64,000 bases of DNA from Diplolepis rosae (Eukaryota > Arthropoda > Insecta > Hymenoptera > Diplolepididae). Made by a program: the position numbers and the translations under genes. A model generated the notes under the pieces. It did no database searches. It was not told the origin of the DNA and saw nothing but the letters and a program-made list of their open reading frames with translations. The DNA is taken from contig JAPYXD010000259.1 in assembly GCA_030998225.1 (NCBI GenBank), positions 3,100,001-3,164,000 on the forward strand, given 5' to 3'. Below are positions 24,533 through 36,427 of this stretch, one piece after another; the first letter of the stretch is position 1, and the number at the start of each line of letters is the position of its first letter.

Positions 24533-27500
24533 ATGGCGGGCTTTTCTCTGTGTAGTTTTATAATAATCGTTACTGTGCTTAACAATGTCTCGAGTAAGTT
24601 AATTTTTAAATAGTTCAACATTAAAAACGTTTAGGGTAGTGTATGCGTTTTGAAAAATCAAAATGCCAATAAAAAGTTGCCTCAGGAAGCCATACATTAA
24701 TTTTTTTAATGATAGTAACAATTTTAGGGATGATTTACATTATTTGCATTAACTAATGTAAAATAAATTCAAAACAATAACTTGTCTTCTATAATCGGTG
24801 GTGAAAAAATAATTTAATCAAGCAAAATAATCTTTCTACAATTATTAAAAATTTTCGAAAAGAACTAAAAATCATTAATCATCTCGTATTTATTAAGAGT
24901 ATCTTGACTTTTTGCTTTAAAAATAATTTCCCTCTCAGATTCTGCGGCAACGCAAGGCACAGAAAGTCACATCTCAAGAAAAGTTTCGCTCCTGAGGGAG
25001 CAGATGCGACTGTATAATATATCTGCATATATTATTGCAGACGGAGATGAACACCAGGTTTGATATTGTCAATTATTTTTGATAAATTATTTGATAATTT
25101 AACACTGGATTGAATAATTAAAATTTAGTTGAAAAAATTTCAAATGCAGTAAAAGGATTTTCTACTCTCTAAATCTGAATCAGTGAAATTTTCACTGATT
25201 GAACCAGTGATTTGCATTTTCACTGTCAAATCAGTTAATTTCCACTGATTGAATCAATGAAAAAATATTTTCCACTGTTAAATCAGTTGATTTTCACTAA
25301 AGTAATCAGTGAAATCTAACTGATTTACAGTAACCTCTTTTTAGCTACTTGAATCAGTCAAATTTCACTGATAATCAGTAGATTTTTACTGATTCAGAAT
25401 TAGAGAGTACAATTTTACAATACAGTAATTAGTCTCAAAGTCAGTGACTCGTTCACAAAATAATTTCAATATCACTTTAATATAATAAGTATTTTACAAC
25501 CTACGCACAGACTGATTACATTGTTGCTGAACGAGACAGAAGACGAGCATGGATTTCCGGTTTCTCGGGTCTTCAAGGGGACGCTGTAGTAACTATGAAC
25601 AAAACTGCGCTCTGGACTTTGAAATCTTTATGGTTCATAGCAAAACAGGAGATTCCTAGTGATTGGATCTTAATGGAATCTTGCCCATCCTCGGTATTAA
25701 TTTATAAATTTAAATTTTATTAGAAAATTATTTCAACAAAGGAATTTGTTTATCCGACTTGGTAAAATTTCGAATTTTCATTATTTTTAAGAATCCTGCA
25801 ATAGAGGATTGGTTGTTAAATGAGCTTGAACCTGGAAGCAGAGTTGGTGCAGATCCAAATGTAGATTACACACAATGGAACATTTGGGACCGAAAATTGA
25901 GTAAATATTTTAAAATAGATATCTGAACAAACAAAAACTTTAGAAAACTATGAACAATTGCTTTATAATTTAGAAAATCTACTTTTCAAATTTCTCATTA
26001 TACAATATTACAAATAGAATCGAAGAACATCACGCTTGTGCCTCTGGAAGAGAATCTAATCGACTTGATTTGGAAAGATCAACCAGGATTCAGAAAAGAT
26101 CCACTCTACGAATTACCAAGTAAAATTACAGGTACTTAAACATACAATCCAATCAACTCTTGAATATTTTAAATACTAATTTAAACTATTTTTTTCTATA
26201 ATAGGACAAACTCAAGAAGAGAAACTCAATTTAATTCGAGAGGACATGGCAAGATTAGGTACTGATCTTTACGTGGTGTCTGCTCTTGACGAAATTGCTT
26301 GGATTACAAATTTGAGAGGTTCAGATATTCCTTACGTTCCTGTTTTTCGATCGCGCATGCTGATTGGAAAAGACTTTGCAAAAGTCTACCTTCCTCCAGA
26401 AAAACAGAGTTCTAAGATCCTTAGGCTTTTGAACCTTGCATCAATCGCGTAGGTTTTTGTAAATTAACTTTCCTTTAAAAAATAAAAATGAATTATTAAT
26501 TAATAAATTTTTTCCATCTTTTAGAGTCTTTGATTATGATCAGTTTTGGATAGACTTGAAAGCTTATTCAGAACAAGCAAGTGCTGTCTTACTTCCAAAA
26601 TCTTATAATATTGCCTTGGGAGTCAGTTACAAGATATTCGACACGGTAAAGAGTCAATTACAATAAAAATGAAAAAACTTGTAAAACTAATAAATAAACT
26701 ATTTTATAGGTACCCCGAGAGAAGATAAGGAGCAAAGTGTCGCCTATTCTCTTAAGGAAAGATAAGAAAAATCCTGCTGAGATTGGAGGTATGAAGCAAG
26801 CTCATCTCAGAGAGGGAGTGGCTGTAGCTCAATGGATGTTGATGATGGAAAAAGAAGTGAAGTATTAATAAATATTAAAAGAAATCTTCATTTAGATACC
26901 TTATTATTTTCTTGATATTTCAGATGGAAGGCAACAATTCTATCAGAGAAACAGATGCAGTTCAACGGCTCAGAGAAATCAGATACAAGCAACAGTTTAG
27001 CAGAGGAGAAAGTAGCGAAGGTGTTGCTGGTTACGGACCCAATTCAGCAAACTACTTTTATATTCCTAAAAACAAAACTGCAATAGAAATTGGGAAGGAA
27101 AAACCGTTCATGATCACAACTGGTGGTCAATATGATGGTAATTAATGAACTAACAAATTAATACTAAAAAGCAAAATATATGTTTATAAAACTGATTTTT
27201 TTGTCCTGAAAGATGGAACCACGAGAGCTGCAAGAGTTTTACATTATGGAAGACCAACTGAACAACAAAAAACGGCGTATACTGCACTTCTGGCTGGAGT
27301 TATAAATCTTGTAAAATTAATCTTTCCAGTCGGAACTTCAGCCTGCACGACAGACATTGTTATTCAAATGCCTCTTTACAAAATAGGCCAAGAATACGAA
27401 TACGAAACTGTACAAGGAATAGGGGCATCACTTGCAGTCTATGAAGGTATAAATAATTGATTTAAAACTATAATTCGATTTATTTAGAGTAAAGTAATTT

Positions 27501-28039
27501 TATTTACTTAATTGCAGCATTTAATGACACTTACGATCTGAACGTCTTTAGAACTCAAAGTATCGGATATCGTCAAAGAAGAGAATGGGGGATGCTTTTG
27601 GAAAATGTTGTTACTGTTATTCCGGCAAATACTACGGCAAGTACAAAAAAATTTTGAAATATCTTTTAAAATTAAGAACCGTAATGACGATTTTTTATGG
27701 TTTTGTAGTTCAAGCCAGAAAAGCAGTTCATGACCTTCAAAATGATTACTCTATTGCCATATGAGAGAAAACTAATCAATCCAAATCAACTCACGGATGA
27801 ACAGGTGAGAAATTCGCAATTTTGTTTAAAGTTTGAAAAAATATAAACAAATATTTACATTGTAAATTGAAATGAAATTCACTTAGCTCGAATGGTTGAA
27901 TGAGTTTCACGAAGAAGTAAGATCGAAGGTTGGAGCTGAATTAACGCGTCAAGGAGATGAAATGACTCGCAAATGGTTAACAGCAAAAACAGAGTCTATC
28001 GAAAGAATAAACTACAAGGGCCTAGGCAAATCCGGTTAG
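24533..28039 (+). CDS. Secreted Xaa-Pro aminopeptidase-like protein, probable pseudoenzyme
   Basis: Thirteen exons: 24533-24593, 24939-25057, 25511-25693, 25792-25900, 26018-26131, 26205-26448, 26525-26645, 26710-26856, 26924-27137, 27213-27446, 27518-27636, 27709-27804 and 27887-28039, about 637 residues (family about 620-670). Exon 1 is a signal peptide (FIIIVTVL core). The two creatinase-like N domains, pita-bread domain and C-terminal 'TFKMITLLPYERKLI' match M24B peptidases (XPNPEP1/2), which remove X from X-Pro peptides using two metals. Most ligands are changed. The DGTTD-V-T-R motif is DGTTRAAR (second Asp lost). GTGHGVG has become ETVQGIG (His lost). EPGYYE has become SIGYRQ (Glu lost). 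HEGP has become YEAF. The first Asp and last Glu (LEN) remain, so catalysis is unlikely. Intron 11 uses a GC donor. Confidence 0.88.
25165..25407. mobile_element. TA-flanked MITE in intron 2 of the aminopeptidase-like gene
   Basis: The ends are inverted: CTCTCTAAATCTGAATCAGT on the left and its near complement on the right. Both are flanked by TA (25163-25164 and 25408-25409), as expected for Tc1/mariner-type insertion. The interior is full of 'actgatt' and 'aatcagt' in both orientations, so it can fold on itself in several ways. No coding capacity. Confidence 0.6.
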
Positions 28040-28470
28040 CTCATTCATACTTGGGATTTCAACACTTTAATATTACTTTGTCGTTGTAATCTCTTCGTTA
28101 TGAATAATAAAAATAAGGTCACGGACGAATTTGAAGTTAGTCTCCCTCTTCTTAAAATCCTAAATCAGGATCTTAGCAATTATTACAAATATTTTAAATA
28201 CGTTGTATTATTAATGATATATTATGTGATTAAATTATAAATTCAAAATTTTTTATTTAAGGTTTTAACAAATAGGTAACGTTCGAACAGGATTCTTTTG
28301 CGCTTTTGTTTCTATTTTGAATAAACTACAAATTGACGACTTGGTCAAGTTTGACAGATAAAAGGCGACAAACGTTGTAAAAGAAAAATTTCCAATGCAG
28401 AATAGATTAAAAACTAAATTTTGTGTGGGAGCTGTGTTTTTAAATAGGATAAAAACTCCGAAGAGTAAAT

Positions 28471-29473
28471 ATGAGTATCAACGCAGATAAAGGCGATAAT
28501 TTAGAACAAATTTACGCATGGCTTGACGAAATTCCTTTCTCCCGACCAAAGAAAAATACAGCTAGAGATTTTTCTGATGGAGGTAATGGACGAGTTTAAT
28601 TAGTGTTTAGATTATTTATTTTAGATATTTATTTAAGTTATTATGATTTAGTACTAATGGCCGAGCTGTTAAAAAGGTATTATCCTCGTCTCGTCGATGT
28701 TCATAATTACATTCCGGGTAACAGTATAGCGAAAAAAATAGATAACTGGTGCACTTTGAATCGTAAAGTATTATCAAAGATTGAGATGAAAATTTCAAAA
28801 GATACAATCAATCGTTTAGCAAATTCTCAGCCAGGAGCCATTGAAAAAGTTTTAAGCGATCTACATTTAAAAATTCTAAAGGACTGTAATGCTGATAGTG
28901 AAGCTTTGTACGATGAACAAGAAGAAAAAGGCAAAGGCGGTGAGAAAATAATCTAAATAGTTTGAAAAATAGTATATTGTATAACAAGTGAGGAAAAAAT
29001 GGAAACTTGACACGAGTCAGAATTGCATGGTTTCCTTATATGTTGAAATCGATATTTTTAATAACAAATGTAAAAAATATGCCATTTATGCATGCATGCA
29101 CAACAGTGGTGAATATTATTTCCCGCACCGACCTGCAAAAAAAAGTGGCACATTTCATGAATGTGTTATAAAAAAGATTTTGTGCTTTAAAGTTTAATTA
29201 ATTATTATAGAGTCAGCAATAACTGCTTTAAATCCCGAAGTGGTCGCGGATAAAACAGTGCCTCGTCATGTTTTCATGCGACTGAAACAAGAGTTACAGG
29301 AAAAGAAAGATGCTATTAACATTTTAAATCAAAAAGTTTCTTATCTTGAGAGCATGATGAAACTTAAGGAACAAAGAATAAACGACCTCACTGCTCAAAC
29401 TATAACACCCGTGGAACGAAATGTGACTCCTCGGATTCCTGGTAGTGCACCGAAGCGGACTAGTAATTTGTAA
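28471..29473 (+). CDS. SPEF1: Sperm flagellar protein 1 (SPEF1/CLAMP)-like
   Basis: Three exons (28471-28582, 28652-28939, 29211-29473) give about 220 residues; human SPEF1 is about 236. Residues 10-115 form a calponin-homology (CH_2) domain: 'YAWLDEIPFSRPKKN', 'DFSDGVLMAELLKRYYP', 'NYIPGNSIAKKIDNW', 'LNRKVL'. The C-terminal exon is a charged coiled coil (VFMRLKQELQEKKDAIN...YLESMM) ending in a basic tail. SPEF1 binds and bundles microtubules in flagella, the central apparatus of motile cilia, and epithelial cells. The start ATG opens the first in-frame exon. It begins about 430 bases after the aminopeptidase-like stop on the same strand, but is a separate gene. Confidence 0.9.
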
Positions 29474-29805
29474 TATTTTGACTTAGATTTATTGTTTTCT
29501 CCTATAATAACAAGTCGCCAAAATAAAATCCAAAATCAAAATACTTCTAGAATTATAAATTTTATTTTGTGTATAGTTTTCAGGATGAAATTTTCAGTTT
29601 ATAGAATTAACTGATCAATTAACTGATACACGTATTCAAGGGCAGAACTTTCCCTTAATTTTGAAATAAACAAATTTTGATTCATTAAGCAAAAATCACT
29701 AATTTTTCAATAATGAATAAATAAATTATGATTACTCAATTCAGAATAAACATCAAGAAATTTTCATGAATAAACCGACCTTATAAGGAAACATGTAGAA
29801 AATGC

Positions 29806-30307
29806 TTATGCTGTGGGTCGCATACTAGGGGGGGAAACAAGGATAACGCCATCGCCTCGAACAAACAGCATGGGAATGTTTCTTTTTGTAGTGCGATACA
29901 CTTCTTCATAGGTCTCTTCGTCGATCTCTACCGTCGTTACGGTTTCTTCAACCTCTCCTAGGACCATGTTCAAATGCTGATCGTACGCCTTAAAAAAAGA
30001 AGTAGTAAATAAAAATATAAAGCTTCCTTTACGAGAAAGTAACAATGATAAGATGTGAAAAGTGAAAATTGCTTTGGGTGTTATATTAAATTATTAGCAG
30101 TGAAAGTTGACATTCTTACGTGTAAGCGACCTCGGAGTTCTCTTTCGTTCCTCATTTTAACATAAATTCGTTCATCTAAACTTAATCTTATCAAATCTAA
30201 AGGTTCTTTTACATTAATTGCCGGCACCTGAAAGACGATTTGTAGGTTAGGATAAAATAAAACCGCATAGTTTGATTTTAACCTACTTGTTCAGCTTCCT
30301 CGGCCAT
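29806..30307 (-). CDS. LSM3: U6 snRNA-associated Sm-like protein LSm3
   Basis: Three exons (30307-30287, 30227-30120, 29988-29806) give 103 residues; human LSm3 has 102. The Sm1 motif is visible as [24 protein letters not shown] with YDQHLNMVL. The Sm2 motif is [15 protein letters not shown]. LSm3 is part of the LSm1-7 ring (mRNA decapping in the cytoplasm) and the LSm2-8 ring (binds the U6 snRNA 3' end in the nucleus). The first exon codes only seven residues (MAEEAEQ), so it is missed by ORF scans. It is convergent with SPEF1, stops 333 bases apart. A hAT MITE sits about 250 bases upstream of its start. Confidence 0.95.
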
Positions 30308-30558
30308 TTTGCAATATTCTAATGAATCTTAAAATACAGCTAACGTGATTTACAACTTGTGCAAACAAATAATACTAAATTTACTGATTATTTAACGAAT
30401 TAAATTAGAATATTTGTGCACAGTATCATATCCACCATAGAGTGTAGACATCTGACTCTGACTCTCTGACATAGCATCCAATCCAATCACATGCAATGAT
30501 CCAATAGCATCACAATATCACATAGCAAACAGCATGGGCATTGGGCATGGGCATGCGA

Positions 30559-31024
30559 TAGAGTTCTAAGTCGGTTATATTACTTGAGAACGGTAACGAA
30601 AATGAGAATATGACCAAGAATATAACCGGCGGATAAATGATTTTAGAATTTATGAGAAGTTTGTTATTTTGGATTGTTAAACGTGTTAAACAATGGAAAT
30701 AAAATAATACTGCAATATGAAATTAAGAAATTATCTTTTAAACTTTGTATGTGCATTTTATTTGAGCGGAAGAAAGTGAAAAACGAGATTTTAAAGATTT
30801 TAAAATATTAACGGTAAAACTGTTCTTAGATTCTTCTTAATGCAAATATATTTATATAAATGAACGCCTTTTATTCAAGTAAAAAGGTACTCAAAGTATT
30901 GATGAATAATTATTTGAACCATAAATTCTCAAAATTCCCTTTATATTCTCTTATATTCTTTGAATTCTGTGATATTCTCGGTTATATTACTGGAACTTGA
31001 ATTCTCGAGAATCTAAGAACTCTA
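30559..31024. mobile_element. hAT-type MITE with 8-bp target duplication GCATGCGA
   Basis: GCATGCGA is repeated exactly at 30551-30558 and 31025-31032. The element begins TAGAGTTCTAAG and ends CTAAGAACTCTA, an inverted terminal repeat fitting the hAT YARNG consensus. Sub-terminal 'cggttatattac' motifs occur near both ends. At 466 bp with no coding frame it is a MITE. It is related to the split copy around 1690-2292, which carries an extra fold-back insertion. Confidence 0.8.
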
Positions 31025-31050
31025 GCATGCGACATTTACCATATAAGCAC

Positions 31051-31210
31051 GTGCATTTATACCTCTGTCTGCCTGACCGGTGCGAGCAGAAAGTACATAA
31101 GAGCAAGAAAGACAGACATTTTCTATTTGTCCAATTTTACACTGTCTGTCTCCTTTACTCTTATGTATTTTCAGTCCGCACCGGTCAGACAGACAGAGGT
31201 ATAAATGCAC
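31051..31210. repeat. Fold-back palindrome, about 75-bp arms
   Basis: The left arm begins GTGCATTTATACCTCTGTCT and the right arm ends with the exact complement. The arms continue through 'ctgaccggtgcg' and 'acataagag' with few mismatches. It abuts the target duplication of the adjacent hAT MITE. The symmetry explains the similar small proteins predicted on both strands. Confidence 0.7.
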
Positions 31211-31369
31211 CATTAGAGTAGGAACTAACTAGTTTTGTCTCACTCCAATCAATAATAAATTCCTAACTAGAATCACTAAAATTACCAGATATAAGTGTTG
31301 CTGATTCTTTCTATTACAACATAAATATACATGTAAAAATACATATCAATTTGTAATTTAATAAATAAC

Positions 31370-34300
31370 GTAGAAAAACCAAAAACAAATTTATATGAAT
31401 TGCTCCTCCCTCATCATGTTATCCTAATCCGATTCACTTTTGATTCAAAAATTTTCCCCTATAAACGATGGAACAGGAGAATATAATGTCCATGAAGGTA
31501 GTCATTAGTAAAAGTTAGAAAATATAAAAATCAGATGAGAAGATCCTTTTTACTGTTATTCTCTTTATTATAACATGAATTTACATGTAAAAATACATAT
31601 CAATTCGTAATTTAATAAATAAGGTAAAAAAAACAAAAACCAGTTTTGAATGAATTATTCCTGCATCATCATGTTATCCTAATCCGATTCACTTTTGCTG
31701 TAAAAATTTTCACCTGCAAACGATGGATTTGGCTGTCTCCAACAAGCGAATATAATGTCCAAGAAAGTCCAAAAAAAAAAATGTCCAAAATTAAAAAATA
31801 TAAAAATCCAATCAGAAGATCCTTTTTATTGTCGTTCTCTTCATTACATTATAAATATACATGTAAAAATACATATCAATGCGTAATTCAATACATACCG
31901 TGAAAAAGCCGATAGAAAATTCGTATGATTTATTCCTGCATCATCATGTTATCCTAATCCGATTCACTTTTGCTGCAAAAATTTTCACCTGCAACAGGAG
32001 AATATAATGTCCAGGAAGGTAGTCATTAGTAAAAGTTAGAAAATATAAAAATCAGAGAAGAAGATCCTTTTTATTGTTATTCTCTTTATTACAACATGAT
32101 TATACACGTGAAAATACATATCAATTCGTAGTTTAATAAATAGCGTGGAAAAGTTGAAAACAAATTTCTATGAATCACTCTTCCGTCATCATGTTATCCT
32201 AATTCGATTTACTTTTGATGCAAAAATTTTCCCAAGGAAACGATGGATTTGGCTTTCTTCAGTAGGAGAATATAATGCCCAAGAAGGTAGTCATTAGTAA
32301 AAATTGAAAAATATAAAAGTCAATTAAGAAGATCCTTTTTATTGTTGTTCTCTCTATTATATCATAAATATACATGTAAAAATACATATCAATGCGTAAT
32401 TTATTAAATAGCTAGAAAAATTCGAAACAACATTTCTATGAATCACTCCTCCGCCATCATGTTATCCTAATCCGATTTACTTTTGATGCAAAAATTCCCG
32501 CAAGAAAAGGATGGATTCGACTCTCTACAACAGGCAAATATAATGTCCAAGAAGGTATTTATAAGTAAAAATGTAACATTATAAAAATTGAATAAAACGA
32601 AGTATTTTATTGCTATTCTCTTTATTACATCATAAATATACGTTATTTAATAAATAACGCAGAAAAAACAAAAACAAATTTGTATGAATTACTCCTCCTT
32701 CTTCATATTTCACTTTGATTCCAAAATTCTTCCAAAAAAATGATGCATTTGGCTCTCTTCAACAGGAGAATTTACTGTCCAAGAAGTTATTAATAAGTGA
32801 AAATTTGAAAATATAAGAATCAAAGAAGAAGATCCTTTTTACTGTTATTCTCTTTATTACAACATAAATATACATGTAAAAATACATATCAATTCGTAAT
32901 TTAAATATAAATGCTCTCTAGAACAGGAGAATATAATTAACGAGTGAAATTAGGACTTAGAGTGACTTCTCTTAGGTTTAGTTGCAAACACTTCCGTGAA
33001 TCGACAATGTTAGATGGTAAATTACTTAGAAACACAAATATTTTTGTCACATCCTAAATTCGATTTATACATTCACCTCTAGATGACTGATACATGAATG
33101 TTATTGGTAGAGAGGTTTTCGTGAAATATGTATAATGGCAAATATTAAAAATGTTTAATATTTGTACAAACCGAAAAAAAATTGAAAGCGTGCGTTCTGC
33201 ATGTGCCAGGAGGAATCGAACCTCCGTTTAATTAAACATGCCTTTCCGGGGACTTACTGCGATAAACGCACCAAGCCAGCACTGCTTACAGCATTTCAAA
33301 CAATTCTCGGTATATATAATATATAGATATTATAATATAATGCCCAAGACATTGGACAATTGACAATGTCAAATTTGAAAATATAAAAATTAAATAAAAC
33401 GGAGTTTTTTATTGCACTTCTCTTTATTACATCATATATATACATGTAGAAATACATATCAATGGGTAATTCAATAAATAGCGTGGAAAAGTTGAAAACA
33501 AATTGGTATGAATTACTCCTTCTTCATCAGGTAATCCTCATCAAATTCACTTTTGATTAAAAAATTTTACCAAGAAAACGATGGATTTGGCTCTCTACAG
33601 CAGGAGAATATAATGTCCAAGAAGGTATTCATAAGTGAAAATTTGAAAATATAAAAAGTAAATAAATAGAAGTTCTCTATTGCTATTGTCTTTATTATAA
33701 TATAAATAATCATCTTAAAATACATATCAAAGTGAATTTTAATAAGTTAAAAAACGAAAAAGAAATTTGAATGAATTACTCCATCCTCATCATGTTATCC
33801 TGATCCAAATCAATTTTGATGCAAAAATTTTCCCAAGAAAACGATGGATTTGGCTCTCTTCAACAGGAGAATATAATGTCCACGAAGGTAGTCATTAGTA
33901 AAAATTGAAAAATATAAAAATCAAATAAGAAGATCCTTTTTATTGTTATTCTCTTTATTTTTGACATGTATATACATATATAAATACATATCAGTTCGTA
34001 ATTTAATGGACAACGTAGAAAAACAAAAAATGAAAAACAAAGAATTAATTACTCCTGTCTCATCATGTTATCCTCATCCGATTTGATGCTAAAATTACCC
34101 CCTGGAAACGATGGATTTGGCTCTCTTCAACAGGAGAATATAATGTCCAAGAAGGTAGTCATTACTGAAACTTGAAAAATATAAAAATCAAAGAAGAAGA
34201 TCCTTTTTATTGTTATTCTCTTCATTGCAATATGAATATTCATTTAAAAATACATATCAGTTCGTAATTTAATAAACAACGTAGAAAAATCATGGACAAA

Positions 34301-34400
34301 TTAGTATGAATTACTCCTGTCTTAGCATTTTATTCTAATCCGTTTTGATTTAGACGCAAAACTCTTCCAAGAAAACGATGGATTAAAAATTAATTAAAAA
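31370..34400. repeat. Tandem array of about ten 250-280 bp units
   Basis: Each unit contains in order a motif like 'catcatgttatcctaatcc', 'aacgatggatttggctct', 'caggagaatataatgtcc', 'aagatcctttttattgtt' and 'aaaatacatatcaat'. Landmark motifs fall near 31.41, 31.67, 31.94, 32.19, 32.46, 32.70, 33.52, 33.79, 34.06 and 34.32 kb. Units are diverged from each other, so the array is old. It is interrupted at about 32.94-33.33 kb by unrelated sequence with a tRNA-like stretch. No protein coding and no spacer structure of a CRISPR. Confidence 0.8.
33203..33282 (-). other. tRNA-like sequence with A- and B-box (possible tRNA relic or SINE head)
   Basis: On the minus strand TGGCTTGGTGCG resembles a Pol III A box, and GGTTCGATTCC, about 46 bases later, matches the B box. 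The latter sits in a perfect 5-bp T-stem (GGAGG/CCTCC) with a 7-base loop. The ends GTGC and GCAC pair. The region between does not give me a clean anticodon arm and includes a palindrome (GTTTAATTAAAC), so it may be a decayed tRNA or tRNA-derived SINE. No isotype is assigned. Confidence 0.4.
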
Positions 34401-34885
34401 CTTTCACCTGTTCCATGAAGACAACAGAAAAACCGGGAATGATGGTACAGTTAACGCCGCCCGTTGGTACTCGTTCAAGTAACATAAGAATGCATCTCGT
34501 GACATCAACGGGGTCAAGTTAGAGCCATGAAATATGGACTGATGCATACTCCTGGTTGGAATATATTTAGGCGTCTTTTCCAACATGTCGTCTCCTAGTT
34601 CCCGTGTTTTACTGCGGCACTGTGGAACTGCCAAGTGCACAGTTCGCACCTACCTTATGTCGACCCTGCTTATAACCAACGTTTGTGCAATTCTTCTGGT
34701 CAATTATACATTTTGGTACTGTTTAGGGATGGGCAGTGACTGAAGGTGACGGCAACCGACTCCGTCACCTGAACGATTTTATGAAATTTCACGGTCATCG
34801 GTGAAATCATTGAAATCGTTGTAATCATCTTAATTGTGATAATTGGAATGCTTTAGAACAATCAATTAGTATTTAAATTTTACAG

Positions 34886-35950
34886 CACTGAAAAAACAGT
34901 ATAGCTGAGAGAACTATATTTTGATCTTCAGAACCAGAAAATATTGCTATCAGACGAATGCTACGGTATAGTATTTAGAACTATACGAGTATAGGTAAAA
35001 CAGCTATACTGGTATTCCTAAACGTCATATTGCTCCGCGAAGGATACAAGTTCGTTGATATGACAATGTGATGTATAGCGATCGTAACCAAAATATTATG
35101 CCTGTTATAACAATGCATGCGATAGAGTTGTGGCATGTTCTGTAATCCAGAGCTTCAATTATAAATAATAGGAAATGAAAGAATGATGGTCACATTATTG
35201 TAACTCTCTTAGTACTTACCTTCGAAAGCTTCGACATATTTTCTTAATCCTCAATTAGTCAATTGTTTCTTCACCCACTCGTTCATCGGTGTTGTGAATT
35301 GTCGCCTGTGGTAAAAAAATACGCGATACGCAAAAATGATCTTTAATACAAAGAAAAAATGCCCCCAAACAAATTGACAAACGCTTCGAAAAAACGCCTC
35401 GAACAAATGACACGTGCAGTGTGTCCAGATTTGACACGCGAACGTTACGCACACAACGCCAACAGCAATACGTGCGTGAGAATGGTTGCGCGCGCAGCGT
35501 AGTGTGTCTGCTGTTCGCAGTGGTTCTCTAAGATTTCTCTGGTTTTCTCTCCTTGACAAAGAGCCTTCAACCAGAGAAATCTTAGAGAACCACTGCGAAC
35601 AGCAGACACACTACGCTGCGCGCGCAACCATTCTCACGCACGTACTGCTGTTGGCATTGTGTGCGTAACGTTCGCGTGTCAAATCTGGACACACTGGACA
35701 CGTGCGGCAAACCAGTATAGTTGTCTCACCTATACCGCATGGGTCGAGACACTATATACCGGTACTGGTCGAACAGCTATACTTCTATCGTTGCACAAAC
35801 GAAATTATAATGTTACGATGGCAAAATACGTTTTTCGATGCGTCACGCATTCAGTTTAGCTGCAATACCAATATCGTATAGTCACGACAGGTATTTTTCT
35901 GAACTAAAATTCTGTATAGTTAATTTCTCAGCTATACTGTTTTTTTCGTG
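34886..35950. mobile_element. TIR element (CAC-GAAAAAACAGTATAGC ends) with nested giant palindrome
   Basis: The left end starts CACTGAAAAAACAGTATAGC. The right end, reverse-complemented, starts CACGAAAAAAACAGTATAGC, and similarity continues about 30 bp inwards. Several 'tatac' or 'gtatag' motifs flank the interior on both sides. The middle (35411-35704) is a long GC-richer palindrome. No transposase frame is present. The CAC start recalls CMC/Chapaev-type elements, but no target duplication was confirmed. Confidence 0.55.
35411..35704. repeat. Near-perfect palindrome with arms of about 135 bp
   Basis: The left arm (35411-35544) and right arm (35568-35704) are reverse complements with only a handful of differences, separated by about 23 bases. 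The arms are GC-rich for this locus ('ggttgcgcgcgcagcgtag'). Transcripts from either strand would form a long hairpin RNA. The same peptide is predicted from both strands (start MRAQRSVSAV), a direct consequence of the symmetry and not evidence of coding. Confidence 0.85.
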
Positions 35951-36427
35951 AGGAACAACCTTTTTATGGCTTTTCAAGTAGGAAAAATTATAAATAAAAT
36001 TTAAAACGTTGAAATATGTTGCAAGTTTTAAATCCTAACCTACAAAAAGTTTAAGCGCGCGAGGCGGTGAAATACAAATTGTGGTGCTGCGCGAAATTAA
36101 TTTAATGCAACAAACAAGTTTTAAATAAATAAATAAAGTAACTTAATACATTCAAAGTGTAATTTGTCTGGGAAGCTGAAATTATAAAAAATCTATTTAC
36201 ATGGTGGGATGGAATTTGCGCTAGAAGTAAATTAAGCCAAATAGTTTCAACAAATTTTTCAATGCCTTCAAGCCTGCATTCATAAAAAATATTATTGTTC
36301 TTATTATACTGTTTTTATTAATGTTGGTTTACTATTTTAAAAATCCAACTGGCATCAAAAACCCACCTATTCAGGTCGCATTATCAACTTTTATTCTCAT
36401 CATCCACTCTCTTACAAAATCAATGCT

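Noticed and set aside
31370..34400. CRISPR-like array
   Set aside because: Units are long, diverged and contiguous, with no short direct repeats and unique spacers; the DNA is eukaryotic.
34404..34649. 81-residue minus-strand frame at the end of the tandem array
   Set aside because: No domain, no splice context, lies in repeat-derived sequence.
35445..35668. Near-identical small proteins starting MRAQRSVSAV on opposite strands
   Set aside because: Explained fully by the 35411-35704 palindrome.
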